NCBI RefSeq assembly: GCF_018320785.1
Contig: NC_054885.1
Span: forward strand, 11,592,421-11,656,420
From: Cheilinus undulatus
Lineage: Eukaryota; Chordata; Actinopteri; Labriformes; Labridae
DNA: 64,000 bases
Direction: 5' to 3'
Both the position numbers and the translations under genes were made by a program. The notes beneath the pieces were generated by a model, which was not told the DNA's origin, did no database searches, and worked only from the letters and a program-made list of their open reading frames with translations. Positions 1-15,005 of the stretch are shown in pieces. Every line of letters starts with the position of its first letter. Positions within the stretch are counted from its first letter, which is position 1.

Positions 1-24
1 TTTCTCCTCCTTCCTTGACCTCAC

Positions 25-3000
25 CTCATTGTAGAAAAAGTGCACCGTGTGGTTGTTGAGTTTGAGGGACAGGGTCTTAAGGAAGGAGATGTAGTAGGCC
101 ATGATCTCCTCGTCTGAGAAGTCAAATTTGTGGACAATGATGGAGTTCACGTGATTGTTTGATAAGAGATAATCTGAGGAGAGAAGAGAAGAGAAGAGAA
201 GCTAGTCAGACTTGTTCAAAGAGTTCCCAGTGACTTAAAAAAAAAACACACTGTGGGCCTCAAGATAGGCATGGATAGCTTTGCTCCATTTCTTTCATTT
301 TAGTTTTGCTGTAATCTGATCAACAGTGTTAGACTTCTGAGAGCTGTGTACAATCACCAGTCAAAAAGACAACCAGACAGCGATGAAAAATGACCAGAGC
401 ATTTAATCAAGACACTCTGTCTTACTTTATGTAAGATATCTGCCAAAATGACATTACATCATCTGCTGAGTTTACAGTTGCCTAGCAACAACACAAAATG
501 CAGCAGGCTGCTACACTATGTACATTCCAGCAAAGACAGGCAGTGCATTCTTCAGCTAACAAACATGACCATCTAAACACTGTACAGAACATCCCAACAT
601 AATGTGGGCATCTTTCACGACTCTCTCTTAAAGTCCTTGTAAAAGGAAATCCAAAATTTGTGTCTAAACACACAGGATACGTTGCAGTAAGGTTTCTGTA
701 AACATGAACACTGAGATCTACGTGTGACTAATTTTTGGATTCAAGCTGTTAGAACATTGTTCACCTCTTTCCAGGCTTGGTTTAATTTGGGCAGGGCAAT
801 ATGGCAGCCCCAGCATCATCATCTGCTATGGGGAAAACTCTTAACCGTCTGCCTGTCATGACATAAATGTGATGTTTCTCTGGTGGCTTAAAAAAAGAGA
901 GTTGTAACATAGCTGCATAGCAGACAGATGATTCCACCATTCAGGTTGTAGCATTATTCTAAGTTTGAGAGACTTGTATTTTTCTTGTGAGTGGGTCTGG
1001 CTACAGCTCATTAATGACACAGGTTCATAACACACTGGCCTATCATAAAAGAAACATAAATTACATATTTTTTCATCACTTTACAGGGGCTTAAAACTTG
1101 AGCAAAACATGATTCTGACTAATTTAAATCTAAAAATGCATTTAAAAAACAACCCATTAAATGAAATTGACATATAAGACATAAAGATTTAAACACTCAC
1201 ACAGGGAGGTCTCATGGCTGATGTTCTCAAACAGTATGTTGAGGGTCTGGAGGAGCTGAACACACACGTAGCGTCCCGATTTCTGGCGCAGGATGTTCAG
1301 GAAGAAGGCAAACATGTTCTTCTCCAGGAAGAAGCTGAACACAAAGTAAGTGTAAAAACCAACAACAGGGATTTAATTCATGATGGCACGACCTTGAGAT
1401 CCAATTATCTAAAAGATAAATGTGCTTTATTTGCTGCGTCCTGGTTATGACACATGCCATACACACAACACCCTGACTGGACTCCAGTTAAGGACAACTA
1501 ATCTCTTTCTGTCTGAATCTTTACAGTTTAATTTACATTTAATCATCATTTCCCTGCAGCACAGTATTATACCCTTTACTCATGCACTGCCCTTTTGACT
1601 TTGAAAAACCTTGCAGTTTTAATGCTACTGTTCATGGGCAGTAGCATGAAAACATGACTGGCTATCTCTCTACTGTGAATACATAAATGTACGACAAGAG
1701 CACCACAGCACTTTGCATCAAAGTCACTAAAATACAAAATCTGATAAAAAGACCAGTATGATGTAAGGCACCAGTGGCCTTGTGGTTAGTTTGCATGCCA
1801 TTTATGGAGGCCATAGTCCCCAAAACAGGCATAACAAGCCCAAAATTAAAAAAAAAAAAAACATTAAGTCTTGATCTAGATTAAACCACTGTTATGAAAA
1901 AAATGCAAATATTCAAAGCCTACAAACAAGACGGTTAAAGCCTGTGTCTATTCTGAGGGTTTCCTGGTGGCATCAAGTAATCTTTCAGCACTCTGTGGTT
2001 TCTTTGCTTTCAAAGCCATTTCCTGTTGCACGTAAAAAAATGAAAGTCATGAAATGTGTTGACAGAAACAATGACATTTGCAGTAATTGTAAAACACAAA
2101 AAGACAAGAAAACCAGACAGCACTTTGGTTTCTTGAGGATGAGCAGGAGCTTGAATCTACTAAGATTACTAAAATGCTTCCAAGAAAAGGATGTTAATTT
2201 CCTTGCAGGCCACAATGTTAACAACTTTGTAAAAGCAAAAAGCATTAGAAGAAGAGCAAGAATGGATCTGATGCAAAGATCGGGCTTCTATTGTGCTCTG
2301 AGGTTAATGCTTTTTAAAAAAAGGAACATTTGGTGGAAGGTTGCTTAATTTAGTTTGATTATTCTTTAAGATAGCTGTAACGTGGAGAAAAGGGTTTAAA
2401 GTTTGCTTGTGACAAAATATCCAAACATGAGTAGTAAAAACACAAGTCATCTTACGCAACTGACTTCAAGACACACTGAATACACACAGTCCAGTTCACA
2501 AGAGTGTAACTGCTAAAAAGCATGAATATGTGATTAGTTAAAAGAGTGGGAAACCTTGGAAGAGGATGAGCTGAGAAACATTCATTGAACGTTAATCTTA
2601 AACTATCAGTGTAACCTCTTGAAACCAGTTTTTATCATGGATAATGTTAATTTAAAAAAAGATTACAGAAACCTTTAATATTCACTGCATTTATTTTCTA
2701 TTGTGGTTATTTTGATAGAAAGAACATTCTATACTTTAGAGAACTTACTGAATGAATCAAAATGCCCCGGGCATTTTGATTGGAAAATGCTGCTTCACTT
2801 GCAATAAGTAACTTACTTCCAAAGTTGTTATGTGTTGATTCGAAGCTATTCATGAATGTAATGTGTTTGGATTAAACTTTTTGTTGGGTTTGGATTGTGG
2901 AGACCCTTTCTAGTACAGCAGGACCATTTTGGGTTGGAACATCATGATCAGGAGAATACAAGAGAGATCCAAAGATAAGCAAGGTTAAATGGCTCTACAA

Positions 3001-4900
3001 ATATGGGTTTGCTTGTCAGTGGTCTGACAGATGTATAGATTGTGGCTGGAGCTTGAAATGGTTGGAATTACAAGACTCATAGCTTTCAAGTAATGCACGG
3101 CAAAATGCTTGCACACTGAAGCTTTGTGGATAATTGTGATAATGAGCAGAAAACAAGCCAATGGCCCTGAAGACTGTTGGACATTCAAGAGGTTTTAACA
3201 TTACTGTTAACTTCTGTTTATCCTGAGTCAAGGTCAGTGTTTTTGTGAAAGGACGAATGGCTAACAGAGTTATATTTAGTGCCCACCTTTGCAAACATTG
3301 GTTGTCGAGATTTACATACAAGTAAACACACATTGTCACTATAGGCCACTACTGCATATCTATGGCCACAGTTGCGGGAAATGGCATAAGCTCACTGACT
3401 GGTACTTACTCAAAAACAGAGCTGTCATTCTGATCACCCCAGATAAGGATCTCTGTGATGGAGCGGATGGTTTCCACTAGTAGGTTTCTGTTGTGGTCTG
3501 TCACTGTGGTGTTTTTGGTCAGGACATGGTACATATACCTGATACAGAAAAAAAGATGGAGACAGGCACAAAGAGTTGTGTGTAGGTTTGCAAAATAGTA
3601 GATTTTTGCTGATATCCAATATTTACAAATTAATTCTAGCCAATACCAATATTGATACCACTATTCAAATGTAGTTCAACCCAAAACTTTTCCTCTTAAA
3701 ATACTCAGTTTAAAGTTTGAAGATCAGTATCAACATATTCTAGTCCTTAAAACAGATTTTAAAGTATAAGGAATGATGATAAATATAGAAAAAATTTCAG
3801 CTGAAGTAGGTCTGCTGATCCAGCTTAAAACAAACGTACTTGTTCATACAGCCAATACTTACAGCTGGCATAAGCAGATTGTTACAGCCAAAATATCGGT
3901 CACAAATATGGGAAGAAATGTTCAAATCTGCCGTTACCAATATCTCAGTCTTTCAGGCTAGTATCTGCCATTACTGTTATCAGGCTGATTTTTACGACTG
4001 AGGGGATGTAGACACAAATGCTGCAGCACGTATCTTCTTATTTACACTGCTCACATTACACTTTATTTACATCTCAGTTATACACTTAAATTTTAATTGA
4101 GTAAAGTTTGTATTGCGTTTTCTTCTGACTTTATGTTGTGCTTAAAGACCACATGCATCTACTTGGAAGACAGGAGATTGAGAAAGAGATGAAGCCATCA
4201 AAAATTACTACTAAACTCTTACACATTGTCTGATCGCACAAATTTACCTTGGCAACACAAAGTCCCCAATATTGGGTGTGTGTGACATTGTTTCTGTTGC
4301 CATGAAGTCGAAAAAGACATCAACATAGTATTGTTTAGTATCATATCGACATGCACAGTTCAGTTGTTATGACAAGCTTACGCGTGTTAATTAGTTACAC
4401 CTGTTGTTGTGAGACAACTTACCATCCTAATTGGTTCTTGTACTCTGCTGCTCCGGCAGCTAATTAGATAAAGTGAAATCACCTGAGCAGACTCTGTAAG
4501 TCTCTTCAGTCCTGATTTCAGTCTAAACGGCCAAATACACTCCGATTTTACAGTCCAGAAACATCAGAATAGCACAAATTCCGTTTTAGGACGTGTTATC
4601 ACCTGATAGCTAGCACCAGTTGGTTAACATATCGACCTTACTGGCCAGTAAAGAAAATAACATATTGAGTATTGACTTTATTCGCTGTTTTTGCTTCTAG
4701 GCAGCAACAGTTCGTTAGCTTGTACCATTTTAGCTATTATTAAGTAAGCTAATGACTCCACTGCCAGTCGTTCTTAGCCGGTTAGCATATACGCTAACGG
4801 TAGCATATCGAATACCAGCTACTCACTTTAAATGGTCCAGGGAGTGGATGTTTTTCGTTTTTCCTTGTCCTCCAACCCAGCTCCGTGACCGGCCGAACAT
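25..4900 (-). CDS. clec16a: CLEC16A, first four coding exons (partial)
   Basis: N-terminal part of CLEC16A, a membrane-associated endolysosomal protein that works with an E3 ligase in mitophagy and autophagy (family knowledge). Coding exons on the minus strand: 4827-4900 (start, [17 protein letters not shown]), 3410-3538 ([16 protein letters not shown], then ILIWGDQND), 1201-1334 ([17 protein letters not shown], then [11 protein letters not shown]) and 25-173 ([20 protein letters not shown], ending HFFYNE). Each border has a GT donor or AG acceptor and the phases join: 2, 2, 1, then 0 at the last donor. Together this is about 162 residues, nearly the same as mammalian CLEC16A and covering the first half of the FPL domain. 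The remaining exons lie off the left edge. The start is the only ATG giving the family N-terminus. Introns (174-1200, 1335-3409, 3539-4826) hold repeats but no other gene. Confidence 0.96.
2756..2780. repeat. Perfect 25-bp palindrome in clec16a intron 2
   Basis: Twelve-base arms (ATCAAAATGCCC and its exact reverse complement) flank a single C. It lies in the intron between the second and third coding exons. No transposon end or reading frame explains it. Confidence 0.9.
3598..3985. repeat. Decayed dispersed repeat (gatatc/aatattgata-rich) in clec16a intron 1
   Basis: The stretch has repeated phrases such as CCAATACCAATATTGATACC and GTTACCAATATCTC. These resemble the termini of the larger element at 21.19-22.29 kb and a fragment near 28.77-28.84 kb. 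It looks like an old hAT-like non-autonomous copy. No clean ends or target duplication were found. Confidence 0.4.
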
Positions 4901-6525
<1,625 letters not shown>

Positions 6526-6698
6526 CAAGGCGGTCCTAGAGGAGAAGGGAGCCCTCCCAGGGCAGTGATGTGGAGGAAAAAGGACTCACTGGGAATGCTG
6601 CTGTTGCCTTTCTGTCACACAGACATATCAGTGAAAAAGTAAGCAGAACACAAAGTTTATTGTATTCTTTCTATTTAAGTGTCATTCAAAATTGAATG

Positions 6699-6704
6699 AA
6701 TAAA
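6699..6704 (+). terminator. dexi polyadenylation signal (AATAAA)
   Basis: The first canonical AATAAA after the dexi stop, 174 bases downstream. It gives a compact 3' UTR of about 190-200 bases. Alternative sites further on cannot be excluded. Confidence 0.6.
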
Positions 6705-6955
6705 TTATGACTTTCTGTCAAGCTGGCAAAAAGATCAAGAATGTGATGCGTTTTGATGCCAGGCATTTTAAACCATGCATTCTACTTTAATTTAATGACT
6801 GATAGTAAACAAACATACTGGAGCTTTAAAACCACTCTTTCTTTTCTGTGGGGCAGGTATGCAGGAGAGGACACTATTCAAACTGCACCAGAGCAGTGGC
6901 AACATGTTATTGCCAAGATTTTTGCAGTATTTGTTGCATATTACTTCTTTTGTTT

Positions 6956-6975
6956 TGTTTTGTTTTGTTTTTTGT
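6956..6975. repeat. TTTTG pentamer microsatellite
   Basis: Tandem TTTTG units run into a T-run. It is a simple sequence repeat with no gene nearby. Confidence 0.8.
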
Positions 6976-7354
6976 TGTGGAATCAAAACAGATACAAACA
7001 TAGTTTGAGCTTTACTAGAATTGTACAAAATTAAAGTTCTGGTGTTGTAATTTGTTAGTGATGCACTATATAATTGGCATGATATCATTACAGGCAGGTA
7101 TTAGCATAAATACTTAAAGTCCCTGTAAAGTAACATAAAATCTATAATTTAGGTTTGTTGTATGACAGACAGCTGTGTTATGAACCACCATGTTAAGTTT
7201 CACTCATGAAAAGCATCTTTAAGGATATAAAAATAAGCTTCAAAATCATGGAAAATCAGGCAGTAGTATTTAATCTAGGATGCTGTGGGTGTGCCAGGTA
7301 AATTCACCAAAAATGCCCACTGGAGAAAGGCAATCCTCTTTATTAGCCACCAGA

Positions 7355-7480
7355 GAAACATTCAATCAATCAGTCAAACTTTATTTATATAGCACCTTTC
7401 AAACAAATTCATTTGCAGTTCGAAGTGCTTTCCAGGATTGTACAAAAGTAATTGACAAAAAGTTAAAATGGTAAAAAGGT
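7355..7480. repeat. Dispersed retroposon-type tail (tttatttatatagcacc)
   Basis: Begins with a degenerate AATCAATCAGTCAAAC run, then the phrase TTTATTTATATAGCACCTTT and AGTGCTTT, which is very common as the end of dispersed teleost retroposons. The following A-rich stretch (7480-7760) has no gene-like frame. Family assignment is from memory only. Confidence 0.5.
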
Positions 7481-8109
7481 TTAGAGACTAATGCACACAA
7501 AAGTACTTTACTAAAACAATTAAAAAGTTAAATGATAAGAAAAGAGACAGAGATAAAAGACAAAGCTGAAAAGGGCAGAATTTATGAAATAATAAACATT
7601 AAAATTTGCATAAAAAAAATAAAAGTTAAAACAATGATGAAAGATTTGAATAAAAGTTGAATAAAAGCCCCAAAACCCTAAAATTAAGATTTAAAATTTT
7701 CTGTAAAAAAAAAAAAAACAGATTAAAATAAAACAATGATTGTGATAATCTGTATAGTCATAAAAATTATAAAATACGACATAAAAGCCAGACTGAATAA
7801 ATGTGTTTTCAGCTTGCGTTTAAAAATCTCAATATTCTCAGCTACATTCACATTAACATTTATATCATGGCAGACGTACAGTTTGGACCAAAAAAGTCTC
7901 AGTTTCAATTTCTCAACTAGCTTTCAACACACTTCAGGTATTCCTAATAGTTCATTTGAAGTGAAATTATGTTGTTGAGTTGTTTTTGTGAAGTTGCTGC
8001 TGAAAACACGTTTCCTGATGTTACTCTTCAAAATAAAAGTCTTCAATGATGATTAGTATTGTAGGCTTTTATTGTGACAGACTTGGCAGTAAAAGAACTT
8101 GTCACAGGA

Positions 8110-8966
8110 TACTTTATTGATCTTTAGCATTGCATTGCTAACAGACAGGAGGGATTGAACTGTTTTTGCTTTGAGAGAGACAAAGCCACATTCTGCTCCT
8201 TTTAATCATCCAGGACATTCGACAAGTGTAATATGGTTTTAAACACACCTTCAGCAGGTAAGTTGTTTGTTCCTGCTGCATCTGGTTGAAGTGAAAAATA
8301 GACAAGAACTCCAGCAATAAGCATGCACCTTGACCATACGGTGAAGTCTGGCCAGAGTGCAGCTGCCAGGCTCAGTGCCCAAGCAGAGGGGCAGAAGTCT
8401 TGGATTGACATTGCAATTCATTCACAAATCTCTCTGGTATGATGCTTTTAATGATCATTAGGCTGCTGTGGCTGATACATTTGGCAGATTTACCTCAGTG
8501 TGTTTTTCACCTTATGTAGCCCTGCCCACTTGAACCACTGCAGTTGTCTTTTGACTTCCCCTGTAGCATATTTTCTTCCAGATATTACAATATTTTCTCA
8601 CAGAACAAATAATAATTGACAAAATAAAATTAAAACTTAATTTGAAAATCAGTTATCAACCAGGTATCTGTTGACCTCTAGGGAAAATGAACATGAAGTC
8701 AATTTATGAACAAATATGATTCCTTTATTTCAATATTCAGACTGTAAAATTGCAAAATATCCTTTAGCTACTGATGTTGAGCCAAAGCAGATAGTAGCCT
8801 CTGCTGGTTGAAAAAATGTTGAAACATATATTTGTCCAATGGATTTAAATACTATCAATTTTAAATTCTCTGGCAAGACAAGGTATGGTTACATAATTTC
8901 TTTGTAAGGATATTTTGCTGGACCTATGAAATGTTTTGGTTTCATGTATTATTAAACTTGTCTCAC
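8110..8966. other. Intergenic, no gene recognised
   Basis: A minus-strand open stretch (8202-8411) has a hydrophobic segment but no recognised homology and no clear splice borders. The rest is AT-rich and featureless. Confidence 0.4.
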
Positions 8967-9044
8967 CTCTCTAGGTTGTCTCGCCTCAAAAAAAGGTAGC
9001 ACGAGGCTGAGATTCAGCACCACCAGCCAGATGATAAGCGACTG
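8967..9044 (-). other. Weak candidate exon encoding a hydrophobic segment
   Basis: On the minus strand, an acceptor-like end (cttcccactggacag) precedes 78 bases read as SLIIWLVVLNLSLVLPFFEA plus RQPRE. A consensus donor (gtgaga) follows directly. The hydrophobic run would span a membrane. Local GC is higher than the surroundings up to about 9.34 kb. No family is recognised, and an upstream frame has a stop two codons into the intervening sequence, so this may be chance. An overlapping plus-strand frame (9031-9216) is equally open. Confidence 0.2.
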
Positions 9045-9344
9045 TCCAGTGGGAAGAGCACTCAGCACTGGATCAGCTGTCTGTCAGTCTTCCAAAAGCA
9101 ATCGACTCTGGCGACTCGTGCTTGACAACATCAGACATGATGAAAGACAAAAGCGAGGAGAGGTGGAAGTAGACAGCTGTTTCCTGTGGATGACAAGCAA
9201 ATGCTGCAGTAAATGAAGGGCATGATTCAGGCTGTGGGCACTACAGCCAGGTTGGACACAGTGCAGCTGAAGTGACTGGCATTCACACTGAAGATTACAG
9301 AAGTGACTCAAAACTTCACACCGATGTCCTATGCAGTGTGACAT

Positions 9345-10800
9345 CTCAGAAGAGCTGGCAGGAAAGTAATGTCACACTTTTTAAGCTGTCTGAATATTTA
9401 GCTACTTTGCAGGCTAACTCATCAAAGCAGGCCTAGTTAAAAAATGTATCCTTTAAGGCCAGCCGTAGTTTTTGTCTGCTTCAGGGATGCACACACTCTC
9501 AGGAGTACAGTCGGGAACTCTGGGTGCACTAGTGAAGACTTCACACCAACACTGGACGCAGGCGGTGAAGCTGTATGATGCAGGACAGCTTTAAACTTTA
9601 CAACTTACCGAATGAATCAGGACCACTGTGCTCCAATCTTATGTAGAGGGGAAAGCATTACACTATGTAAGGGAGAGTAATAAATATGAGATTAGCCATT
9701 TTGTAGCTGGATTTAATGCAAATTGAATTTTTTCCACTTAAAGCTCCTGAGAGGTATTTTTGTTATGGAAACATTTAAAATCGGCTTTCTTGATAATATT
9801 TCTATCTAAAATAGCAGAATAATAAGTCAAACTCTTGAGAAAACCACCAGAATTTACCTATTTCTCTGCAAAATGGAGTGAAATAAGAATAAATGGAAAC
9901 ATGTTAACCTAGGATTTTTATACATTCTTGCTACTTTGCTGCAATATTTTCCAGGCACCAATTCGAGACCCACTGAAAGTGGCGTTGCAACCCACCTTTT
10001 GGTCCTCACCCACCAGTTGAGAACCATTGCTCTAGAGACTTTTTGGACCAATAATCAGTTGCGACAAGCCTCAAATGGTGTTACACTACTCCTATCCGTG
10101 CAAATCTGGCCTAAAACTAGTCTTGAAATCATCTTGCTTTCAACAAAAAGACTCATCCTGTTTTATTTCAGCAGCCAAAGTGTAACAGACCGAGAATCTT
10201 CGCCAAATAAGGCGTCTCTGTTGTAAGTTTCATCACTTTGACACCTACATTGCAACAGCAGCTGTTTCAAGCATTAAAAAAAATCACCTAAAAAACATCA
10301 GACTTTGTTCTTGTTTGCTTTTGTAGCTCATAAAGAGGCATAAATATTTATTCCAGTCTTCTTCATAACACCTCACAGGAGCTTTCAAGTTATGACAGAA
10401 CAGGGGTCAAACTTATGAGTGTTTAGTTTCAAAGAATGAAACCTCATGTACTGCATAAAATACTCAACTTGATTTTCTTTTTGTTGCATAGCATGTTTTT
10501 TATGTTATTATGACAAAACAAAACTCAGTGCATGAGTTGGCTGTTGGTTTTTAAATCAGTTTAGTTTTATGTGAGGAAGCCCCAAGAGGACATGCGTCTA
10601 TACATTTTATTCTCACAGATTTCTGATAATGGGGACTTTTCAGCTTTTTACTTAAAATTTGACTCATGTAAGCCTGAGATGACAACACTTGGATGAGTTT
10701 TAAATCTCTGCAAATTTTCTATTTTTCTTGGTTTTACAGAGATGGTCTTAGAAATAATCTTGCTCATCATCTGGATGACTACTGTTATCCAGATGATAAT
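9345..10800. other. Intergenic, nothing recognised
   Basis: AT-rich sequence without splice-bounded frames. The part at 9940-10040 (phrases like CCCACCAGTTGAGAACCATTGC) resembles the end of a hAT-type element but has no clear partner end. Confidence 0.5.
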
Positions 10801-11710
10801 GAGTAGGGAAGAACGGGATTGATTGTCACACTTTTTACTCTAGTGTGAATGGCTCATCATCAAATCATCCAATAGTCATTCCTACATTAAATTCAAGCTT
10901 AAGATGTTGGCTTGAAATGTGTATCCCTCTCATTTTCCAACTTACTGTCACAAAGAGATAATTAACTATCAAAGACACTGTGACACATTGTGACAACCAA
11001 CCCCATCACAGGGATGGTTGTCACATACTATGGTGTTGTTTGTCACAATGTAATTTTAATGGGAAAAATCTTAAAAAGAAAGCAAGATGACCAAGCTAAT
11101 ATTGAAACTTTGATTGCATTGACAAGTTGACAGAATAACATAAATTAATGCATCTTAACACAAAATGAGCAAGGAACATGACCAGGAACATCTTTATGCC
11201 TGTCTATCAGCTTAGAGCAACATAAAGAACAATAATAGCCTTTGCAACGCAGTCACTATCTGAGTTACAGTGATGCAAATGTAGGGTCTGTGCACTCCAA
11301 GTAAGCAAATCCAATAATTCTCCCATTCCTTCCCCTGAACAGCTGTGACAACCAACCCCAAAGAGACTGTGACAGCCATCCTCAACTGGATTTTCTTGCT
11401 AGCATCAAGGCTAACTGTCTGACAATTTCTTAGCAAGCTAACAACAATCTAAAGTATAGCTTTCCCTTCACACATTTATGGGTAACAACTGTTCTGTTAT
11501 AAACCCAAAATACTGAGGAGCTGAATATTTTCAATTTGACATGAAAAACAAACAAACAAAAAAAAAACAAAGTCCTCTCATCTCAAGTTCAGCTGTCCTA
11601 CTCCAGAGGAACATATTTAGGTGAGCTTTAGTACCAATCCTGGAATTTTCCGTACCAAAATTTAGTGGCGAGATATGAGTGTGACAACCAACCCCATTCT
11701 CCCTTAAGTT
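10800..11710. repeat. Region with recurrent TGTGACAACCAACCCC motif
   Basis: The exact 16-mer TGTGACAACCAACCCC occurs at 10989-11004, 11344-11359 and 11680-11695. Related forms lie at 11013 and 10817 (inverted) and at 11368 (direct, mismatched). The text between copies is not obviously repeated, so this is not a simple tandem array. It may be an old element with sub-terminal repeats. Confidence 0.7.
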
Positions 11711-13560
11711 ATAGGGGTTGATTGGCCAATTATTGGGCCAGTATTCAGCATTTGCCATTATCTATCTGCTTTTTGTGCACAGTGAGTTGTACACAAGAAC
11801 AGCTGATGTAGTCCTGTTGACTCTGTTTACAATGTCTCTCTATCAGCCTATCTATGTTTGTTTTGTGCTTTTAAAACTCTGAGGCTATGTAATAGACCCT
11901 AAGAAAAACAACAAAATTAATTTATCAAACGTAAAATTGAGTGAAACACATGTCTGGATGCATGCTCACTTTGGGCTTCCATATTATAGAACTTTAATTT
12001 GTTTACATTTTAACTGATTCTGATTTCACATTGTGAAATGTTTACCCTTGACAGCAATAACGAATATGAATCAACAATGTGAAGTTATGTAAATGAAACA
12101 AGGCAGAGCAATTATTCCATTTGAAGAAAACCACCTCATATCAGAGATTTCATCTACTTTGTATCTGTTAGCTTTCAAAGTACTGTACATACTCCAGGTC
12201 TGAGAGCAGAATTCACACTGAGCATTTTAGCCATGAAATAGCCGAAGCTGTAGACATTAAAAAAACAAAAACATTCTGAATATTTTTGCATGTTTTCAGA
12301 CAAGCGATAGTCCAGACTTGCATTGCCTGACTCTTCGTTATTTGAGCATCACAGCCAGCTTGATAACTTTTCATACAGGTGTCAGTTTGAAGGGAATATC
12401 TGCCTTTTTCTGCCATAGTTTTACACCAAATATAGTCAGATAAATGTCCACAACCATAGAAATCAGTAGAAAAGGCCACCCTGCTGCTCAAAGGCAAGGG
12501 ATGTCAGAAATAATCATTAAAAAATACACGAATATTGGAGGAGGTTCATGGGAAAGGACTTACAGATGATGACTGCAATGATGGCTGATAACCAAATTTT
12601 ATTATTTTTGAAACAAGGGTGCCAGTGAGCAATAAGATCTGGTGACACTTGCAATGTTTTGATCCTGTAAATCAGTGTTTATTATAATAATTCTATTTTT
12701 GGCAGAATAAATTGTTAAAAAAAAGTATTTAGATCAGCTGGCACTTAAAGCTCAGGATACTAATAGTCATGAAATATTATAAACATATTGGTATAAAACT
12801 TTGTCACAGAGTCATAGTCATTACACAACCAAGGGTGCTATCTGATGTGTAACTCCAGTATTGAAGTTTCTTCCCATGTATGAAAATCAATGCAGAATGT
12901 AGCGCTTTGAGGGAAGGATCTTAGTTTATTAAAAGACTTTTATTGCCATTTCCCAGGCATGATTTCACACTTTCTGTTCAGCTTCTTAGTTTAGAACAAA
13001 CTAATGAGACTTCACGAGGACTGTGACAGATGAGTCATTGCTGAACTGTGCTTGTGTCATCCCTCCACGCCTGCTTCTCTGCAGACATGCTCCAGTAAGC
13101 TACAGATAGCAACAGAGGTTTATTTTCCAATAAACTTTGATCAAACTCAAGCCTTCTGGGTCTTTGTTCTTGATTCAGTTGAAATAGATTAAGACAATTT
13201 ATTATGTGTCAAAGTTGCACTAGCAAATGCTTGTTTGAAGTCCTTTTACTGTTTCTCCACAAGAGGGTGTCGGTGCAGCAGTCAGGCAGCAGGAGCAGCT
13301 CAATGGAGGGCTCTCATGCCAGACAGAGATCAACACATCAGTTTGAGATTTGTTGGTTTTCAAATGTATTTAAACCTACAGGATATGAAAGTTACCTGCT
13401 CACTTAAAAAAAGTTGTAGCAAAAGGCATGGGGTTGTTTTTAGTTCAATCCATTCATAGTGTTGAACATAATAGCATCAGCTGTTCACTAAAAAAAAAAA
13501 AGTTATAATATAGTCCCTACACATCATGATGAGAGCTTTCAGTCATGATTGCATGATGAT
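11711..13560. other. Intergenic, nothing recognised
   Basis: AT-rich sequence with scattered short frames only. No splice-bounded coding sequence or recognised repeat was found. Confidence 0.5.
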
Positions 13561-14415
13561 TGAAACTTCCAAAACATACACTATTTGGACAAAAGTATTT
13601 GGCCGCACCTGTAAATTACTGAATTCAGGCGTTTCAATCAGACCTGTTGTCACAGGTGTATAAAATAAAGCAGCTAGTCATTTGTGATACTAAATGGGTC
13701 GTTCTGATGAGCTCAGTGACTTCAGGCATGGTACTGTGATTGATGCCACCTTTGCAATAAGACAGTTTGTGAAATTTCATCCCTGCTGGATATACCAGTC
13801 AGCTGTAAGAGATATCATTACAAAATGGAAGCGTTTAGGAACAACAGCAACTCAGCCACAAAGAAGAAGACCATGTAAAATTATAGAGCGTGTCAATGAC
13901 TGCTAAGGCGAGTGGCAAAGTCTGGGTTTGGCAGTTTTCGGGAGAACGTTATGTGCCTGACTGCATTGTGCAAACTGAAGTTTGGTGGAGGAGGGGAGGG
14001 GTAATAGCAGAGGTGGGAGAAAGTCATTGTTTTGCAAGTCTCAAGTAAGTCTCAAGTCTTTAATCCCAAGTCTCGAGTCAAGTCTCAGGTAAAGACATAC
14101 AAGTCCAAGTCAAGTCTCAAGTAAAGACAAGTCAAGTCCGAAGTCATAGGCTTGAAATTTTTGAGTCCTTACAAGTCATAAGCACTGCTTACCAAATAAA
14201 ATACCATTTTAACAATGAAACAATCTATTAAATTCGACAAATACAATGAATGCATTTTGAATTGTTTTATTTTTTTAAATAAATAAGACCAGTGTGACAG
14301 AACTTAATCACACAGAAAAAGAGTGCTGACATAGCATTCAGGATATAATCAGTGCCAAGCGGTGCAACAACAAATGAACTTCTGAAGACACTGTACAGAT
14401 ATTTTAACTCATCTA

Positions 14416-14510
14416 ATGTGTGTGTGTGTGTCTGTGTGGTGAGTGTGTGTGTATGTATAGGTGTGTGAGTGGCTAGGGTTTGTGTGTGTTTGTAAGTGAA
14501 CATGTTTGAC
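14416..14510. repeat. (TG)n-rich microsatellite
   Basis: Interrupted tgtgtg runs inside the hAT element's interior. Confidence 0.8.
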
Positions 14511-14936
14511 TGGTCAACATTAGGTTTAAGGTGTTATAACCAGTTCTTAACCTCAAGTTATATTATTATTATATATTATATTATTATTTCAAAATGTGAT
14601 CTGTGTGTGTTTGACTCGTTGCTGATGATGCACATTGTAAAAGTCATCATCAAATACGAGTATGGGAGAGCATCGGCAGGGAGTGACTGAAGAAATGTGT
14701 TGAAACGAGGGCATTAGAAGCTTCAGTTTGAACACAAGACAGCACACCTCTATGAATGAACTTAATGAAGAGACGTGCCACCAGCGGACTTACTTTAATG
14801 CACGTTCCTCTGTCCAGCGCACATCCAACGGTGATACTATACAAGTTTTCATTTGAATTTGGAAGTTAAAATTTGTCTTCTTTGTGTGGACTTATATTTA
14901 TAGAGGATTTCGGGAGGATTTTTTAAAAAAGTAAGC

Positions 14937-15005
14937 CTTAAAAGAGCCGCAGCTGGTCACCAAAGAGCCACATGCGGCTCGAAAACCGCGGGTTGAGTAT
15001 CACTG
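14937..15005. mobile_element. Right end of a second, nested hAT-like element
   Basis: The reverse complement reads CAGTGATACTCAACCCGCGG, then GAGCCGCATGTGGCTCTTTG, the terminus of a widespread hAT/Charlie-like family. The matching left end was not found; it may lie near 14.17-14.28 kb, where the 'caagtc' words stop. Confidence 0.5.

Noticed and set aside
1944-2348. 134-codon frame in clec16a intron 2
   Set aside because: Lysine-rich, low-complexity text inside an intron; no homology or splice signals.
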